A stretch of DNA of 64,000 nt from Paraphaeosphaeria minitans (GCA_015832175.1 WJXW01000003.1:992001-1056000); one strand, 5' to 3'; counted from the first letter of the stretch, positions 11,801 through 23,036 are shown. Made by a program: numbers and translations. The notes: a model not told the origin generated them from the sequence alone.

Positions 11801-12190
11801 CGGGCACTCATTCCGTAGGCCGCGATACAGTGAGAACGTTTGGCTAGAGCCTGTCAGAAGTTATTTTGACGTCAATGGTGCTATGCTCAACTTTGAAGTG
11901 CTCTTCTAAAGCAGCAAAGGCCGTAAACCAGCTAAGGCGTTTTGCATCTGAGTGGCCTAAATCGCAGTACCGCATCTTTGGCTTGCCTATGGTCTTATGC
12001 CATTGCTTGGTGCGTACAGTGCTTATGAATGAACTATTGCTTAATGTTAGAAAAGTAGAGTGGCGCATTGTTACACCTTTCTGATATGCATACGTAGGGC
12101 TCAAGATCTTTGTTAAAGTGCGACCTAGAACATAGTCAGCGTCCGCCACAAGCGCCATGTGGGATATACTAAGTACCTCTACCACCATTC
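8840..12190 (-). pseudogene. Decayed C2H2-like / protein kinase / retropepsin-like gene
   Basis: Fragments of one minus-strand gene, read from high to low coordinates. An N-terminal part ends with QHVARHLKPVAFISL (about 11580-11520), resembling the degenerate C2H2 segment common in large fungal proteins. A kinase N-lobe follows (FYNFQWSLLVPVL, ILPF, then WEQEIAALDRLNGLNQDHIV and YLMMEWPAGGNL, about 10980-10430), then the catalytic loop remnant PENIL, GTLKIGYWG, FDIWSMGCILLEF, and GTVLDLVMTGLLVIKLPGPG (about 9860-9790). The 3' part has LETGSGHNSVSQ (9155-9120), like the DTGS loop of retropepsins. Damage: a TGA at 10266-10264 where related kinases usually have Trp (NIL-W-F), DFG-type Asp replaced by Tyr, DTGS Asp replaced by Glu, and several frame changes. 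Some breaks could be introns, but the lost catalytic residues argue for decay. Confidence 0.7.
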
Positions 12191-12456
12191 ACCAGCCTCG
12201 AGCTGGGAGACTTCGAGCTGCTCAAAACCCCTTCGCACTCGCAAGTCTCAGCGCCGACCGCTGGCATGGGTTGCCTTGGGTATTTGTGGTGTCCTCCGTA
12301 CAAAAACCTGATAGAATGACTAGAGGCGCTGCTTTGCGTATCCGAAATGTTCTGATGGAATTTACATTTGTTCAAGACAGAGGGTACAGTATTGGACAAC
12401 ACTTCTGAAGGCTCAGTCGAGTGCATAACTTCAAGAACAAAGAGTGTTGACACGTT

Positions 12457-14460
12457 GTGCGCTGTTGCATCTTCTCGGATCACCGGAGCATCGTCATGCG
12501 CTTTAAATTGTATTGGCTTCTACGCAGCCTGACGCCGTTTACTGAGTTTCCGCTTGTGCCGACCCTGGCACAGGCGCAACGTCCGGAAAACAATGGACCT
12601 GGCGAGCTGACTTTAGCAAGAGAAGCGCTGATACCAGATAATTCCTGCAGAACCGCTTTGCTTCTAAAGCAGCTTCCTCCAACCCCTCATGATCATTGTG
12701 ATTATCTCTATATAATTGCACTCGCGACACCAAATGGTCGGGAGCTCCCAAAGGATACTGCGCAAAAAATCGATGTAGCTGGTGCCTTTTTTGTTGTAGT
12801 TTCCTTTGCAAAGTTATTACTTGGATTGGAGACGGGCGAAGTCATCGCCATTGAAGAATTTGGGGCTCCCGAGCCTAAAGGTAATTTAAAAGAAACCCTT
12901 GATGCAATCTTGCAGCGCCGATGGGATCTTTTTGCACGAGACGATTTCAATCTTGCGGTAGAAGGTTGCATCAAGTTCAACCACATAGTAATTATGGACA
13001 GCGATTCGGACAACAACGGGGAGATCGAATGCGCCACAGTTCGCGAGCGCTTGTATGACTGTGTTGTTGTGCATCTGGAGGACAACGCGACGTACATTCC
13101 CAATTTCGAAGAATGGATCGTGCCGCGGGATATTCATCTCTGCCAACGAGCAGCCAAACCTTCAGCCCATCCTTACTCCGATGCTCCTCAAGGGGTATTG
13201 TTGTCCGGGCAGAATCTTGAAGAGGCCCATCAAACGGAGAAATGCACGGCTGGACCATATAGTGCAGGACGTAAAGAATTTGTTGGTTTAATGGGCAATC
13301 AGGAACAATCCTCGCATTCGATTACCCGTCCCATATGCTTGATAACCAGGTGAATCACCTCGATGATAAGCAACGGATGCCTTCGAGCAGGCGCTGAAAC
13401 TCGATACGAGGCAATCAGGAACAATGTAAAACTCAAGTATATGGAAGGTGAAGCGATTGAGGATTTTGAAGTGTAGTGTTGATGTAAAAAGTCGCTGGCA
13501 GTCGGGTTCCCTAGACGATTTGAAACGTTTCAACAGAACACAAGTCCCTGGAAAGCCGCCCAAGAACCTGTCGAGATCCATGAACGGAATTTGTGTCATC
13601 GACACAGGGCTAGACTTTTCCGACATCATAGTTTTGAGGGAAATCAAGAGAGTTCTTGACAGGAAGAGCTGGGTGGATGCCGGTCCTGGCAACGTCGGCG
13701 ATAAATGTGGACACGGTACACATATAGGCCGAATCATTTTGGGCAACACGTCTACTACCTTTTTAGTTGCCAGGGTCACCAATGACAAGATATCCCAGCA
13801 ATCGAGCTTGGCCAATATTGTCAAGATATGCATACATCAGCGTGGTCGTTCCCGGTCTCACCTGGACAGGCAATCGAATGGGCTTCAGACCCTGAACGAG
13901 ACGCACAAATCATATCGTTGTCCTTGGGATTCCACGAAGACATAGCCGACATACAAGCCGCCTTGACGAATTCTATTACTCCAAAAGACCGCAGAACAAT
14001 GCCAAGATTGTTGCTGCAGCGGGCAACTAGGGTTTGAACAGGCCGCGGGCCTATCCAGCACGGCAAAGTGGTGTCTCTTGCATCTATGCCTCGGACGGCA
14101 ACGGGGAACGCCATATTGTGGACCCTAAGAATGGAGGCCTTGCTCTCAGTCGGCGTCGCGATTCCCTCGAGCTGGGAAAAAGCAAGAGGTCTATGTCACT
14201 GGTACGTCTTATGCCACACCCATTGCTGCGGCCATTGCAGCAAGTATTCTGGAGTTCGCTCGGCGAAGAATAGATCTCGGTGATTTCCATTGGCAGCTAC
14301 CAGCGTCGCACCAAGGCATGCGAAAGGTTTTCGAATTACTACGGTATCGGCAGAAGGCGAGCACCACAAGTATGTAACACTGGAACAGCTCCCTGTCAAA
14401 GGGCACAGGACAAGCCATGAGATCAAACAAGCTATAGAGAATGCGCTAAATCTAGGCTGA
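12457..14460 (+). pseudogene. Decayed subtilisin-like serine protease (S8) gene with N-terminal fungal domain
   Basis: A 298-codon open stretch (12457-13353) is followed by subtilase motifs scattered over frames: catalytic Asp in CVIDTGLD (Asp codon 13601), His in CGHGTH (His codon 13712), AQIISLSLGF (about 13900), the oxyanion region IVAAAGN followed by an in-frame TAG at 14028-14030, and catalytic Ser in GTSYATP (Ser codon 14207). The reading ends in KQAIENALNLG and a TGA at 14458-14460. The order Asp-His-Asn-Ser is that of a full subtilase, but at least three frame changes break it. The N-terminal stretch (AFFVVVSFAKLLLGLETGE, AVEGCIKFN) faintly resembles the DUF7580-type region found before S8 domains in fungi; this is a memory-based resemblance. 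The relic lies head to head with the kinase relic. Confidence 0.75.
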
Positions 14461-14575
14461 TTGCGCACGTCTCTTTGGGCGAATGCTATGCTGTGACGTT
14501 CTACGATTGGTAGATTCAACTGAAAGCCCCTCTGCTGCTCTTAGTTAAGGTGGCAGGGTCCTCTCCAAACCTCAT

Positions 14576-15260
14576 ATGACGGAGGGAACGCACCCTCTGG
14601 GCAGCGAGGTTACCACTTCGAGACCACTCAAAGACTACACGATCAAAACCCTCCGACCAGAAGGAATCTAAACGTGGGTTCTTCACCAAAATTCTCGAAC
14701 CGCTTGGCTTTCGGGATCAACGCTTCGCGCACGAAGGCTGCAACATCAAAGTCATATACTATAACATCTATGGCAATTTCGACGTTCAAACCATCGAGCG
14801 ACTTTTTGAACGCCGTCAAGGCGCGGACGCGAACGTTGACGACGTGCTGCGCAATTCACAAGAGCAATGCGCCTCCTTCATCACTAGCATCGCGGTGGCG
14901 ACGCGCGTCAGATTCGCCTCGTCAAAGACCGACGAGCGAGAGCATGAAGGCAGCGTCGGTGTCAGTAGCCCTGGCGTTTCCCTCGGACCCAGCGGCTCGA
15001 AGAAGAGGAAGACTGTTCTAGAACTGAGTCATACTGACGATGGGCCCGTGACACTTGCGTTCATGGCGCAGAAGCTGCAGCTTAGGGAAGACGGAAGTTT
15101 GGGTGCTGAAAACCATGTAGAGGGGGAGTACTTTGGGAACGACGAAAAGAAATATGTCGTAGATGTGGACGCTAACTTGAGCAGCGCTGACGTGGAGGAA
15201 TTGCAGGTTCATGTCGTTGTAGACGAGGTTTCCAACGAGGAGTACAACTTGTACGCGTAG
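14576..15260 (+). pseudogene. Frameshifted gene of unknown function
   Basis: An ATG at 14576 opens a protein-like frame (MTEGTHPLGSEV, then DYTIKTLRPEGI) that meets TAA at about 14669. The neighbouring frame immediately continues with SKRGFFTKILEPLGF, GCNIKVIYYNIYGNFDVQ, ERLFERRQGADANVDDVLRN and then an uninterrupted 138-codon stretch to 15260. One extra base, or two missing bases, near 14665 would explain the break. No GT donor precedes the stop, so an intron does not rescue it. The C-terminal half is acidic and contains a basic SGSKKRK patch. I do not recognise the family. Confidence 0.5.
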
Positions 15261-17900
15261 ACGCGATTCTAGTGTGGCAATCAGCGCCTGTTAACGCCAA
15301 AATACTATATATTACGATGTTCAGAATACTTTGGCCTATCGGCCCTTTGCTGACCCTGGGCAGTCACCTGTTGCAGAGTCAGGAACGGCACGAGTTCCCC
15401 TGCTCTAGGGAAAGTCTCATTCCATATTTCCCCCACCGTGTGTGACCACAACTCCACTCCATAGAGTGGCGAATATATCGGTGACGAAACGTCCCGTAGC
15501 GTAGGGCCTCGGCAGAGAAGGATAATGCAGCTATTATAGGTAGGTTTCAGGAGACGACGGGAAGAAAGGGAGAAGGAAAGAAAAAGAGAGTGAAAGATGG
15601 CGTTTCCACTAGGAGAAACCGCGAATGTATGTTCGTGAGGCTCTCCATACCACGACGTGAATAGCAGCGACAGAACGCCATACGATGTACTGCAATGACA
15701 TCACCCCTCCTCTCGCACGTATTTCTCCGCATAAAGGGGTCGCCCAAACCAGACACATACCAGCACCCCCATTCTCCTACGCCTACGTCGCGCAGCCCGA
15801 TCGACAGTGCCGCCGCCTAGCCCCAGCGCCCAAGCCAGCCCAATACACCACCCGCCATGCCCATTGCCATCCTATAATCCCCTCATGCGCACCGCTCCCA
15901 ACGCAGCCGTCGTGACACCCAGGCATAACCGCGTGCTGACGACGTACTTCCCCATTCTACGACGCCCGTGCCTGGCACTTGCGCCGTAGGTGCAAACCGC
16001 TACCTACGCTCAGACCACCAGAGCGCCCACTCGCAGAACGACAGACAGACGAGAACATGCGTGCGTGAGCGTGAGCGTGCCAGTGCGCACACCCATGTCA
16101 CGGTGCTGCCAATGCTGCCTTCTAGACTTTTCGAGCGGCCCGGCGGCCTGGTCGGGTGCGAGAGAAGGATGGAACAGGATGCCAGGCACGCAGGGACACC
16201 GGGCTATCGAGGCGGCCATGTGCGAGGCCTAATGTTAGAATACATGGCAGAGGGAGCGTGAGCATGGCATGAGTGCCGTATCTCCGGCGAATGCATGTGA
16301 CGCAAGGGAAACAAGCAGGCCAGCGAGCCTGCGCTGCGGCGACTAACGCACCTGTCCTGTTCCGGCGGGCGAGCCGCAGCCACATCGAGAGGGCACGCAG
16401 AATCCAATCAGTCTCGAGCAGACGGTGCAACCCCATATCTCAGACCGCGAGACCTTCCAGAAGCAAACCTGGTGCAGGCAACTCCCTTCTCGTCGGTCGC
16501 ATGTCGCCACACCTGCTCCGGTGATGCACCTATTGCGCAAAGCGCGCATCGTTGACGCTGTGAAACCTTCATCTCGCATGTGGTCTTGCTTGGGCCCCGC
16601 CATGTGAGATGGAGGCAAATCCTCAACTGTTACCCCCATTGCATGGATGGGCACGGCATGGCTTGCCGGAAATTGGCGTACTGGGCGGCGTTGACCTCAT
16701 AGCTACACAGTGGCCTTCTCGGGCCTTGATCGCGGTGTCAGTGGATGAGGCGATCCACCGAAGGCGACGGTTTTGGGTGAATAGTAAGAGATGACAACGT
16801 GCGTGTGATGAACACATGTTCTTTGGACGTCTGACGCGCTGTCAGAAGGCAATGGTTACCTGAGGTTCGAGGCTAAGCGGTGAACAGGAAGTGCCGAAAT
16901 GCGTATACGCACGCCCACACCCATCAGGTAGGCAATATATCAAAGCACCTCCTGTAAACGAGTTTGTAAGATCTGAAAGAGGAGACTGTTTAGCAGAAGG
17001 GGTAGTCGCATTGAATCAGCCCCATGAAAAGAAAGCTTTGTGCGACTCTCTCCTGTCAGATCTGCTCAGGTAGTCCCAGCCCGCGGAATCGGTACAGTGT
17101 GTGCCGCGAGCGTTGGGTCGGCCCGTGGCCGTAGCCGGTTGAACGCGGAGATGAGGAAAAGGATTGTTGTTCGCCAGACCGCGTAAGACGGCTGATCTAC
17201 GCCATTGCGCTTTCGACACTGAAGCATATTAATCCATGCCTATAACTCACTACTTGGTAAGGACTCGTAATTTCAGTCCACATTTAGAATCCTGTTTCGT
17301 GACCCGAGGCGGATGAGGAGCCATCCTCCAGACCAGAACGTGCTGAGTCTTGCTCAACCAAGATCCAGCTAGTGTAAGAAATTATGTGTGCCACCGAAGG
17401 GCATATCGAAAGGAAAGTCGAAAAAGCATCTCTGAAATTTCTTAGGACAGCACCGAGACCTTCCGATGTCCGTGCTGGCGGCTTAAGCAGGTGGCACAGC
17501 ATCTTTCCCTAGTACCGTACCGAAACCCGACTTAGTTCGGTGAATTACTCGCTATCAACTTAGCATGACAAGGAAGGTATCAGTTTGCATGAGGAATTGG
17601 ACAATCAATAAACGACATGGCAACAACGATCTTACCTCCACGTTCCTCACCAATGATGTCTTTAGCTTGAAGCGCACGAACACCCTTCAGCCACCCGATT
17701 CCGATTCCTTCGAGGCCCGAGCAGCGTCAGTGTTCCACTCACCTCAGCCTCAGCAAAAAACAAATGACTGTGCCAAGAATTAGGCGGAAGCGGGGAGGAC
17801 CGCTGTGCCCTAAAACCTCACGCGCCCCATAATTCCAGAGCCTGGTTGTCCCTTTCCCAGAAGCTGGTGCGGAGGTCAGCGTCGCGTCATCATCTTGAAG
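15261..17900. other. Gene-poor region
   Basis: About 2.6 kb without a convincing gene on either strand. It is GC-balanced to GC-rich, unlike the RIP block at the left edge, so there is no sign of a RIP-affected element. Only short ORFs with biased Arg/Ser/Pro content occur (for example around 16010-16440), and they overlap one another on both strands. Confidence 0.4.
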
Positions 17901-18479
17901 ATGAGTATCCGGATAAACGCAACCGTGAACGAAGCTCGTGCAGCCGCAGCACACTCCAAAGAACAGTGGGATCGATTTTATGTGAGGCTCTGAGCAGAGC
18001 GAAATAATTCGTGTGGCGAGCTGACGGGCGAAAGTTCATAACTAAGGATGAAGCTAAGCAACTTTCCGAAGCGCATCCAGACTGGACAAGATGGATCCTC
18101 ATCCCCGCCAACGAAAAGGACTTGATGCTGCAGCGCATCAACGGTCGTTTGACTGCAGAGGGTATACCGCCGGTTGAGATGATTATATTGAAGTGGAGAG
18201 TTTCCCAGCTCTTGCGGGACATCCAGCGAAAATATGGTACGTCGTGCGTATCCCCCGCCTTTATAAATGCTGAGCTGTCGCTTGCATATGCGCATGCAAC
18301 CGAACGTAGCTAATTATGTTGAACGCTTAGCCGAAGGTAGCATGATTTCCGGGATGGGAGGTTCGACTTCTGGTTCGCAGGCGCAAGCCGAGAGTAGTAC
18401 GCAGCAAACGCAAAGTCCCCAGCGACCCGAGTCCTCACCGAGTGAAACGAGACCTTATGACCCCATTCGCGATGTATAA
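17901..18479 (+). CDS. Small conserved-looking protein of unknown function
   Basis: Three exons give a 150-aa protein: 17901-17981, 18035-18236 and 18310-18479. Intron 1 (53 bp) starts GTGAGG and has a CTGAC branch site 14 bases before AAAG; intron 2 (73 bp) starts GTACGT and ends GTAG. All three phases agree. Features: an Ala-rich helix (NEARAAAAHSKEQWDRFY), a middle block KDEAKQLSEAHPDWTRW followed by LLRDIQRKY, and a Ser/Gln-rich tail ending RPYDPIRDV. No catalytic motif, TM segment or signal peptide is visible. The same frame stays protein-like after the TAA (see findings), so the annotated 3' end may be a premature stop. The 5' end is uncertain and could lie further upstream. Confidence 0.55.
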
Positions 18480-19952
18480 ACGGAGAAGGAAGCAAGAGAT
18501 ACGGAAGGATACTTGCCACGTCCTCGCTCAGCGCCGCAGCTCGAAGCGCGAAGTACCAGTTCTGCCCCTAGGACGCGTGTATCTGTACGGCAAGAGACGC
18601 GAGACTGATACGACACCTGGAAGACGCGCGCAACATGCAACAAAGAAAGATGAAACCGGTCTTTTCGCACCGCTTCCGTGGAGAACGCCAGAGAACGAGC
18701 GGCCAAAGACATAGCCCGTGTCTTTGAGGATGGTGTGAAGGAGAGCATAAACAAGAGCCGCAGACTATGCCACGGCTTGGTCACACCAGTAATGCTGGTT
18801 AAGGTCGTCGTACAAAGGGCCCCGGTACGGACCCGGAGGCTGGAACCCAATATTTGGTACCCGTAATTTTCAACCTGTCATCTTCTCTTCAGCCTCAATG
18901 TCGCCCTTCTCTTTTATGTTATTGGAAGGTTTCAATCGGGGTTCGAGGTTCGCGGGTGTGAACAATGATACCCTTGAGGAAGCGATCTCGCTCCCATGTC
19001 TCTTAGCAAACAGCTCACCATTGTCCCGACTTTCCCCAGAAATCGCATGCTGAGCCATTGCAATCCCGTCTTCCTGACCGCCGTAGTCTCCAGTCTTTCT
19101 TTGGATCCCCAGACCCTGTGCATCGACATGCAAGTGCGGACATGGACAAGAGTTGGAGCATGTTTTCGAGAAGCTTTTGTGGGGCTCGTCGTTGGAAGCG
19201 GAAGGCACCAGGAGGCCGACGAGGCTATGTTCAAGGCGGAAGAGTTGGCGACTGCGTTATCTCAAAGCCTCGACGGGCTGTTCGGTGGCAAGAGAATCCT
19301 ACGATGGCATACGCATTTCGGAATTACAGGCGTCAGAAAAGAGGTCAAGATAAGACAGCCAAGACAGCCAACACGGCGGGAACTAGGCGGTTAGTTCCTA
19401 GGATGATGGCAGGAACTAACCGTCGGTACCAAACTTTACGGTCCGGAAGCCTCATCCCTGCCGAAAGTCATCGAGTCATTCCTGCCACGTGGTGGACCTC
19501 CTTTCAGATTCGCAGCTATGTCTGGCCACATCCATTGACAGGAAATGTACATCTGGTGGACAAGAAACAGAGCCCGTCCTTCTGGGGGCATGCGTCAGCC
19601 ACGCCGAAAGTGCACCGCCGACTGCTCTTGTGCAACCGCGGAGCATGGTATACTACTCCTGATTGCTTACGGCGCAGAAGGCAAATTGCATATGCTCAAG
19701 CAGGTTGTTTGACTCGCAAGGGGCACGCCGGGCTTGGGAGGTTTTCTGCTACAAATAAGAAACTGTCCAAATATTCGCGTTAAGCCTGCTTCTTCACGTG
19801 AATCATAGCTGTGACATGAGCATATCACGGGATGCCAAGATCCCCGTCTTTGCACAGTGTTTGAACTGATACTTTTCAATCCGTACAAAACCGGTCAGGA
19901 CGTGTGATCAATATCATCAATTCATGCTTTTCTATTATTCGTGTCACGTCGC
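18480..19952. other. Unresolved region
   Basis: Overlapping ORFs occur on both strands. A frame around 19130-19290 (GRHQEADEAMFKAEELATAL) is helix-like, but no splice model or family could be supported. It may hold fragments of a decayed gene. Confidence 0.3.
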
Positions 19953-20801
19953 CTATGCCGCCATGCCAAAGCCGGCTTCGATGCCTGCCGCTTTGTAGGC
20001 CTTCGCCTTGCGTGCTTCCGACGCCTTCTTTTGATTTCTTTGAGCATTGGCCAACTCTCTCACCTCCTCTTCAGGCGCGAATTTCACGCCTTTGGGTTCG
20101 TCTTCCCGGTCGAGGTCAACGGTTGCACATATGGTGACGTTTTCCCCGCGGATGGTCATGAGGCCGGGAAGTTTGACGTCGCAAATGAGCCACCTCGGTG
20201 TTGGAGAGTCGGTCGATGCTTCGGGGTTACGGGCTGCTATCCTTTCGGAGCATTCGGTCAGGACAAGATTTGCTGCTTCTGTCAGGAAAGTAAAGCCGTG
20301 GCTGTGACTGACGCACCGAATTGGTCGTAGGACCGTAGAATGCCTATGTATTCCTTCTCGTCTCGGAGTAGTACATCAACCTTTTCTGCCTGGTGTCAAC
20401 ATCATCACGGTTCGCAGTGCGTAAAGAGGTCCGTACTGTCGACCATGTCCAAGAGCATCGATGATGTCAGGAAGGCTTGCGGGGGAAGATCAACGGGTAG
20501 TATGGGCTGGGCGGAGGGTGCTCGTGCGCCGCCTAGGGCATTCGGTGGAAGCTGCTGAGGTGGTGGTGTAGCATTGTATACACCTCGATAACCTGGTACA
20601 CTCGTTAACAGCTGCGTCGCAAAGTCCAGGGGAAGCGCGAATCGCACCAATGGCTGGCGCAGGGTGCCCAGGAGCTTCGACTGGAGCCTCCTGCGGCCTC
20701 TGGTCCTGTTGCGAGCGCTGCAGCATCTGATTGAAGCTGATGTTCACGTTTGGCTGGGCTCCGGCGGGACCACCCTGCGGGTGATTTGGGTCGTAGGACA
20801 T
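19953..20801 (-). CDS. LSM1: U6 snRNA-associated Sm-like protein LSm1
   Basis: LSm1 is the subunit that defines the cytoplasmic Lsm1-7 ring, which binds oligoadenylated mRNA 3' ends and promotes decapping with Pat1. Exons in reading order: 20801-20648, 20592-20437, 20385-20317 and 20272-19953, giving 232 aa with introns of 55, 51 and 44 bp. The Sm fold starts near residue 92: FLTSSMLLDMVDKKVDVLLR, EYIGILRSYDQFANLVL (Sm1) and GLMTIRGENVTIC (Sm2). A Lys/Ala-rich C-terminal helix follows (NAQRNQKKASEARKAKAY). The first 90 or so residues are a Pro/Gln/Ala-rich low-complexity extension; yeast Lsm1 has a shorter one. An alternative acceptor eight bases upstream in intron 3 would insert Glu-Ala-Ala in place of Ala; the chosen one restores the family's DQFANLVL. 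Confidence 0.92.
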
Positions 20802-21534
20802 GGTGGGCGGCGCTCCGAAGTCGCGGCGGCGTATGGTCGGAGGGAGGTCAGTGGGGTCTGGAAGTAGGTGAAGACGGAGCCAGCATGGCGATACGTCCAA
20901 GAAATCGTCGTTCTTTATTGTTGCGAGTGCCTTCTGGCGGGGGCTTGCTTGACGCCCGCTGCGACTGAGTGCGCGTTGCGCCAATGACTAAGCGCTTGGC
21001 GTCCACAACCCCCACACTCTGGAGACATGCCAACTTTCTCTTCGCCCTGGTTTTACGGTAAACTGGTTCATCATGTAGACTCTGCATTTACATTTCATTT
21101 TTCATCACCAGAAATGTCTCTTTGTGCTGTCCATGCGGTGCTTATGCGTGATGAACCCCCGCCCTGCTAGTCCGGCTCGAGACACGTCACATGCAGGCAA
21201 TTTGTTAGCTGGGGAGGAGCAACTGGATCTCTACACCGAGTCTCGTTCTATCGCACATTATTGACCAACTTCCTTCACTGATCTACGTGGATTTGGCTTC
21301 GAAGCTTCCCCGCGCATCCGCAATACCCTTCTACTCACTACTACCACGCGACACGGCAACAGACTCCCACCAGCCCTCCTTGATAACGCTAGCTCTAGTC
21401 AACCCCCGTTGGATGTTTTCTCTGATCTAGTACTTACGATATTAAAAGCGTGTCTTAAAGCATAAGATCCCTCCACCAAGGATTGCGGACGTACCAACAG
21501 CTATAGCAACGAAGAGTATTGGAATCTCGGCACC
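20802..21534. other. Divergent promoter region, LSM1 and SDR gene
   Basis: About 730 bp between two divergent starts, so it should hold both promoters. A longer upstream reading of the LSM1 first exon is open to 20984 but lacks family resemblance. Nothing else is seen. Confidence 0.4.
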
Positions 21535-22596
21535 ATGGGTATCCTCAATCCCTCACCTCATGACAACACCAGAACGGCTGGATTCGTACGAGCTTTCAGG
21601 CATAGGTGGATTGCGCCACCTCAGGATACGACGGAATCGTATGAAGGCCGGAGTGTCATCGTCACTGGTGCATCGTCAGGTATCGGCCGGGAAGCCGCTG
21701 CCAAGTTCGCGGCCCTTGGTGCTTCCAAGGTCATTCTCACTGCTCGAGATCTGAAGAAAGGCGAGAAGGCTAAAGAGGACATTATGGCTCGCATTGGACA
21801 GACAGATCGGCTGGAGGTGTGGGAGCTGGATATGGACTCGTACGATTCCATCACTGCTTTCGCGCAGAAAGCCAACACGCTCGACCACCTGGATGTCGTC
21901 GTTCTCAACGCGGGCATCCATCGAAACAAGTTCGAAACCACACGATACGGGTGGGAGGAAGACTTGCAGGTCAACTCGCTGTCATCTACCTTGCTCGCCA
22001 TTTTGCTATTGCCCAAGTTGAAAGCATCTCGCTACCTCTCGAGGAAGATCCCGGTCCTCGAGTTTGTGAATTCTGGAGCTCACCAATTCGCTATTGTGAG
22101 TGAAGAGATTCAAGAGCAAGACAGCGTCCTCGAGTGCTACAACAAGACCGAACAGTTCAACGCCTGGCGCCAATACGGTGTCACTAAACTCTTCCAAATG
22201 TATGCGATGACCATTCTGGCCGAAAAGGTGTCATCTGGAGATGTCATCATAACTTCGGTCTGTCCAGGTCCGGTGACTTCTGAAATCGGCCGGGACTACA
22301 CTGCCAAGTATCCTACCCTCTCGGCTTTCTTCATGTTCATCTTGGGCTACCTCTTCTTTCACGCGCCCACGATGGGCGCGAATCCAATATTAAGCGGAAC
22401 GACCCAGGGCGAGGCATTGCATGGCAGGTTCTGGAAGTATGATACCATCATGCCTGTCGCAACGACTCTGAAGGGAGAGGAAAACAAGCAACTGAGGCAG
22501 CGGGTCTGTGAAGAGATGCTGCAGGCTTTGGAGAAAGACGGCGTCCGCGTCGGAGAAGCACTGGAAGCTATACCAAGCGCCGGAGGCCAACAGTAG
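21535..22596 (+). CDS. Short-chain dehydrogenase/reductase
   Basis: Single-exon, 353-aa classical SDR. The cofactor motif TGASSGIG is at residues 44-51, the structural LNAG motif is near residue 122, and the catalytic Tyr214-x-x-x-Lys218 is in YGVTK with a preceding Ser in FVNSGAH. The protein is longer than a minimal SDR (about 250 aa) at both ends, and a hydrophobic stretch (LSAFFMFILGYLFFHAP) after the active site could be membrane-associated. The layout is like the fungal retinol-dehydrogenase-type SDRs of unknown substrate. It stands alone, with no tailoring-enzyme neighbours, so no pathway can be named. Confidence 0.9.
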   Translation: MGILNPSPHDNTRTAGFVRAFRHRWIAPPQDTTESYEGRSVIVTGASSGIGREAAAKFAALGASKVILTARDLKKGEKAKEDIMARIGQTDRLEVWELDMDSYDSITAFAQKANTLDHLDVVVLNAGIHRNKFETTRYGWEEDLQVNSLSSTLLAILLLPKLKASRYLSRKIPVLEFVNSGAHQFAIVSEEIQEQDSVLECYNKTEQFNAWRQYGVTKLFQMYAMTILAEKVSSGDVIITSVCPGPVTSEIGRDYTAKYPTLSAFFMFILGYLFFHAPTMGANPILSGTTQGEALHGRFWKYDTIMPVATTLKGEENKQLRQRVCEEMLQALEKDGVRVGEALEAIPSAGGQQ

Positions 22597-23036
22597 GCTC
22601 CGGCAGAGACACGATTTGTGGGAGAAGTTATCGGACAGAATGCGATCTCGTGTTCAACACATAACCTTGCGAACATGGTGCGATGCAGTGGTGTAATGTC
22701 TGTCTGAACTGCATGACAGTTGGGCCCAGTTCGTCTGCTTGCCTCCTAGCTCACTGCTCGGCTTGGTAGTGGGACATGTGCACTTTTTCCTAATGAGAAT
22801 GGCAAGGAGTCATGCAGGTGTAACTGTCTCATAGAACTCCATGCAATCAAGTAGAATTCGCATTGATGCTATTTTCAGAAGTGGATGATTCGCGCGCTAG
22901 GACCGTGCGCTGAACATGGGAGATGACGTTGTGCAATTGCAACCTCGAACATGATGCAAGCTTTGGATCTCCGCTCTGCATTCCCACCTATAAAATATCC
23001 CCATAAGACGAGGTACCGCCCCAGGCATCCGGCTGG
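22597..23036. other. Intergenic between SDR gene and APP1
   Basis: Holds the SDR 3' region and the APP1 promoter, with a TATA-like element near its right end. No gene is seen. Confidence 0.4.
22989..22997 (+). promoter_or_regulatory. TATA-like element upstream of APP1
   Basis: TATAAAATA lies 40 bases before the APP1 start codon at 23037. The distance is short for a TATA box plus leader, so the true start could be a later Met or the leader is very short. Confidence 0.35.

Noticed and set aside
15547..16850. Possible genes among several short ORFs on both strands
   Set aside because: All frames overlap, are biased toward Arg, Pro and Ser, and contain no motif.
19058..19783. 241-codon plus-strand ORF
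   Set aside because: Composition dominated by Arg, Ser and Trp, overlaps better-looking short frames, and no family or splice model fits.
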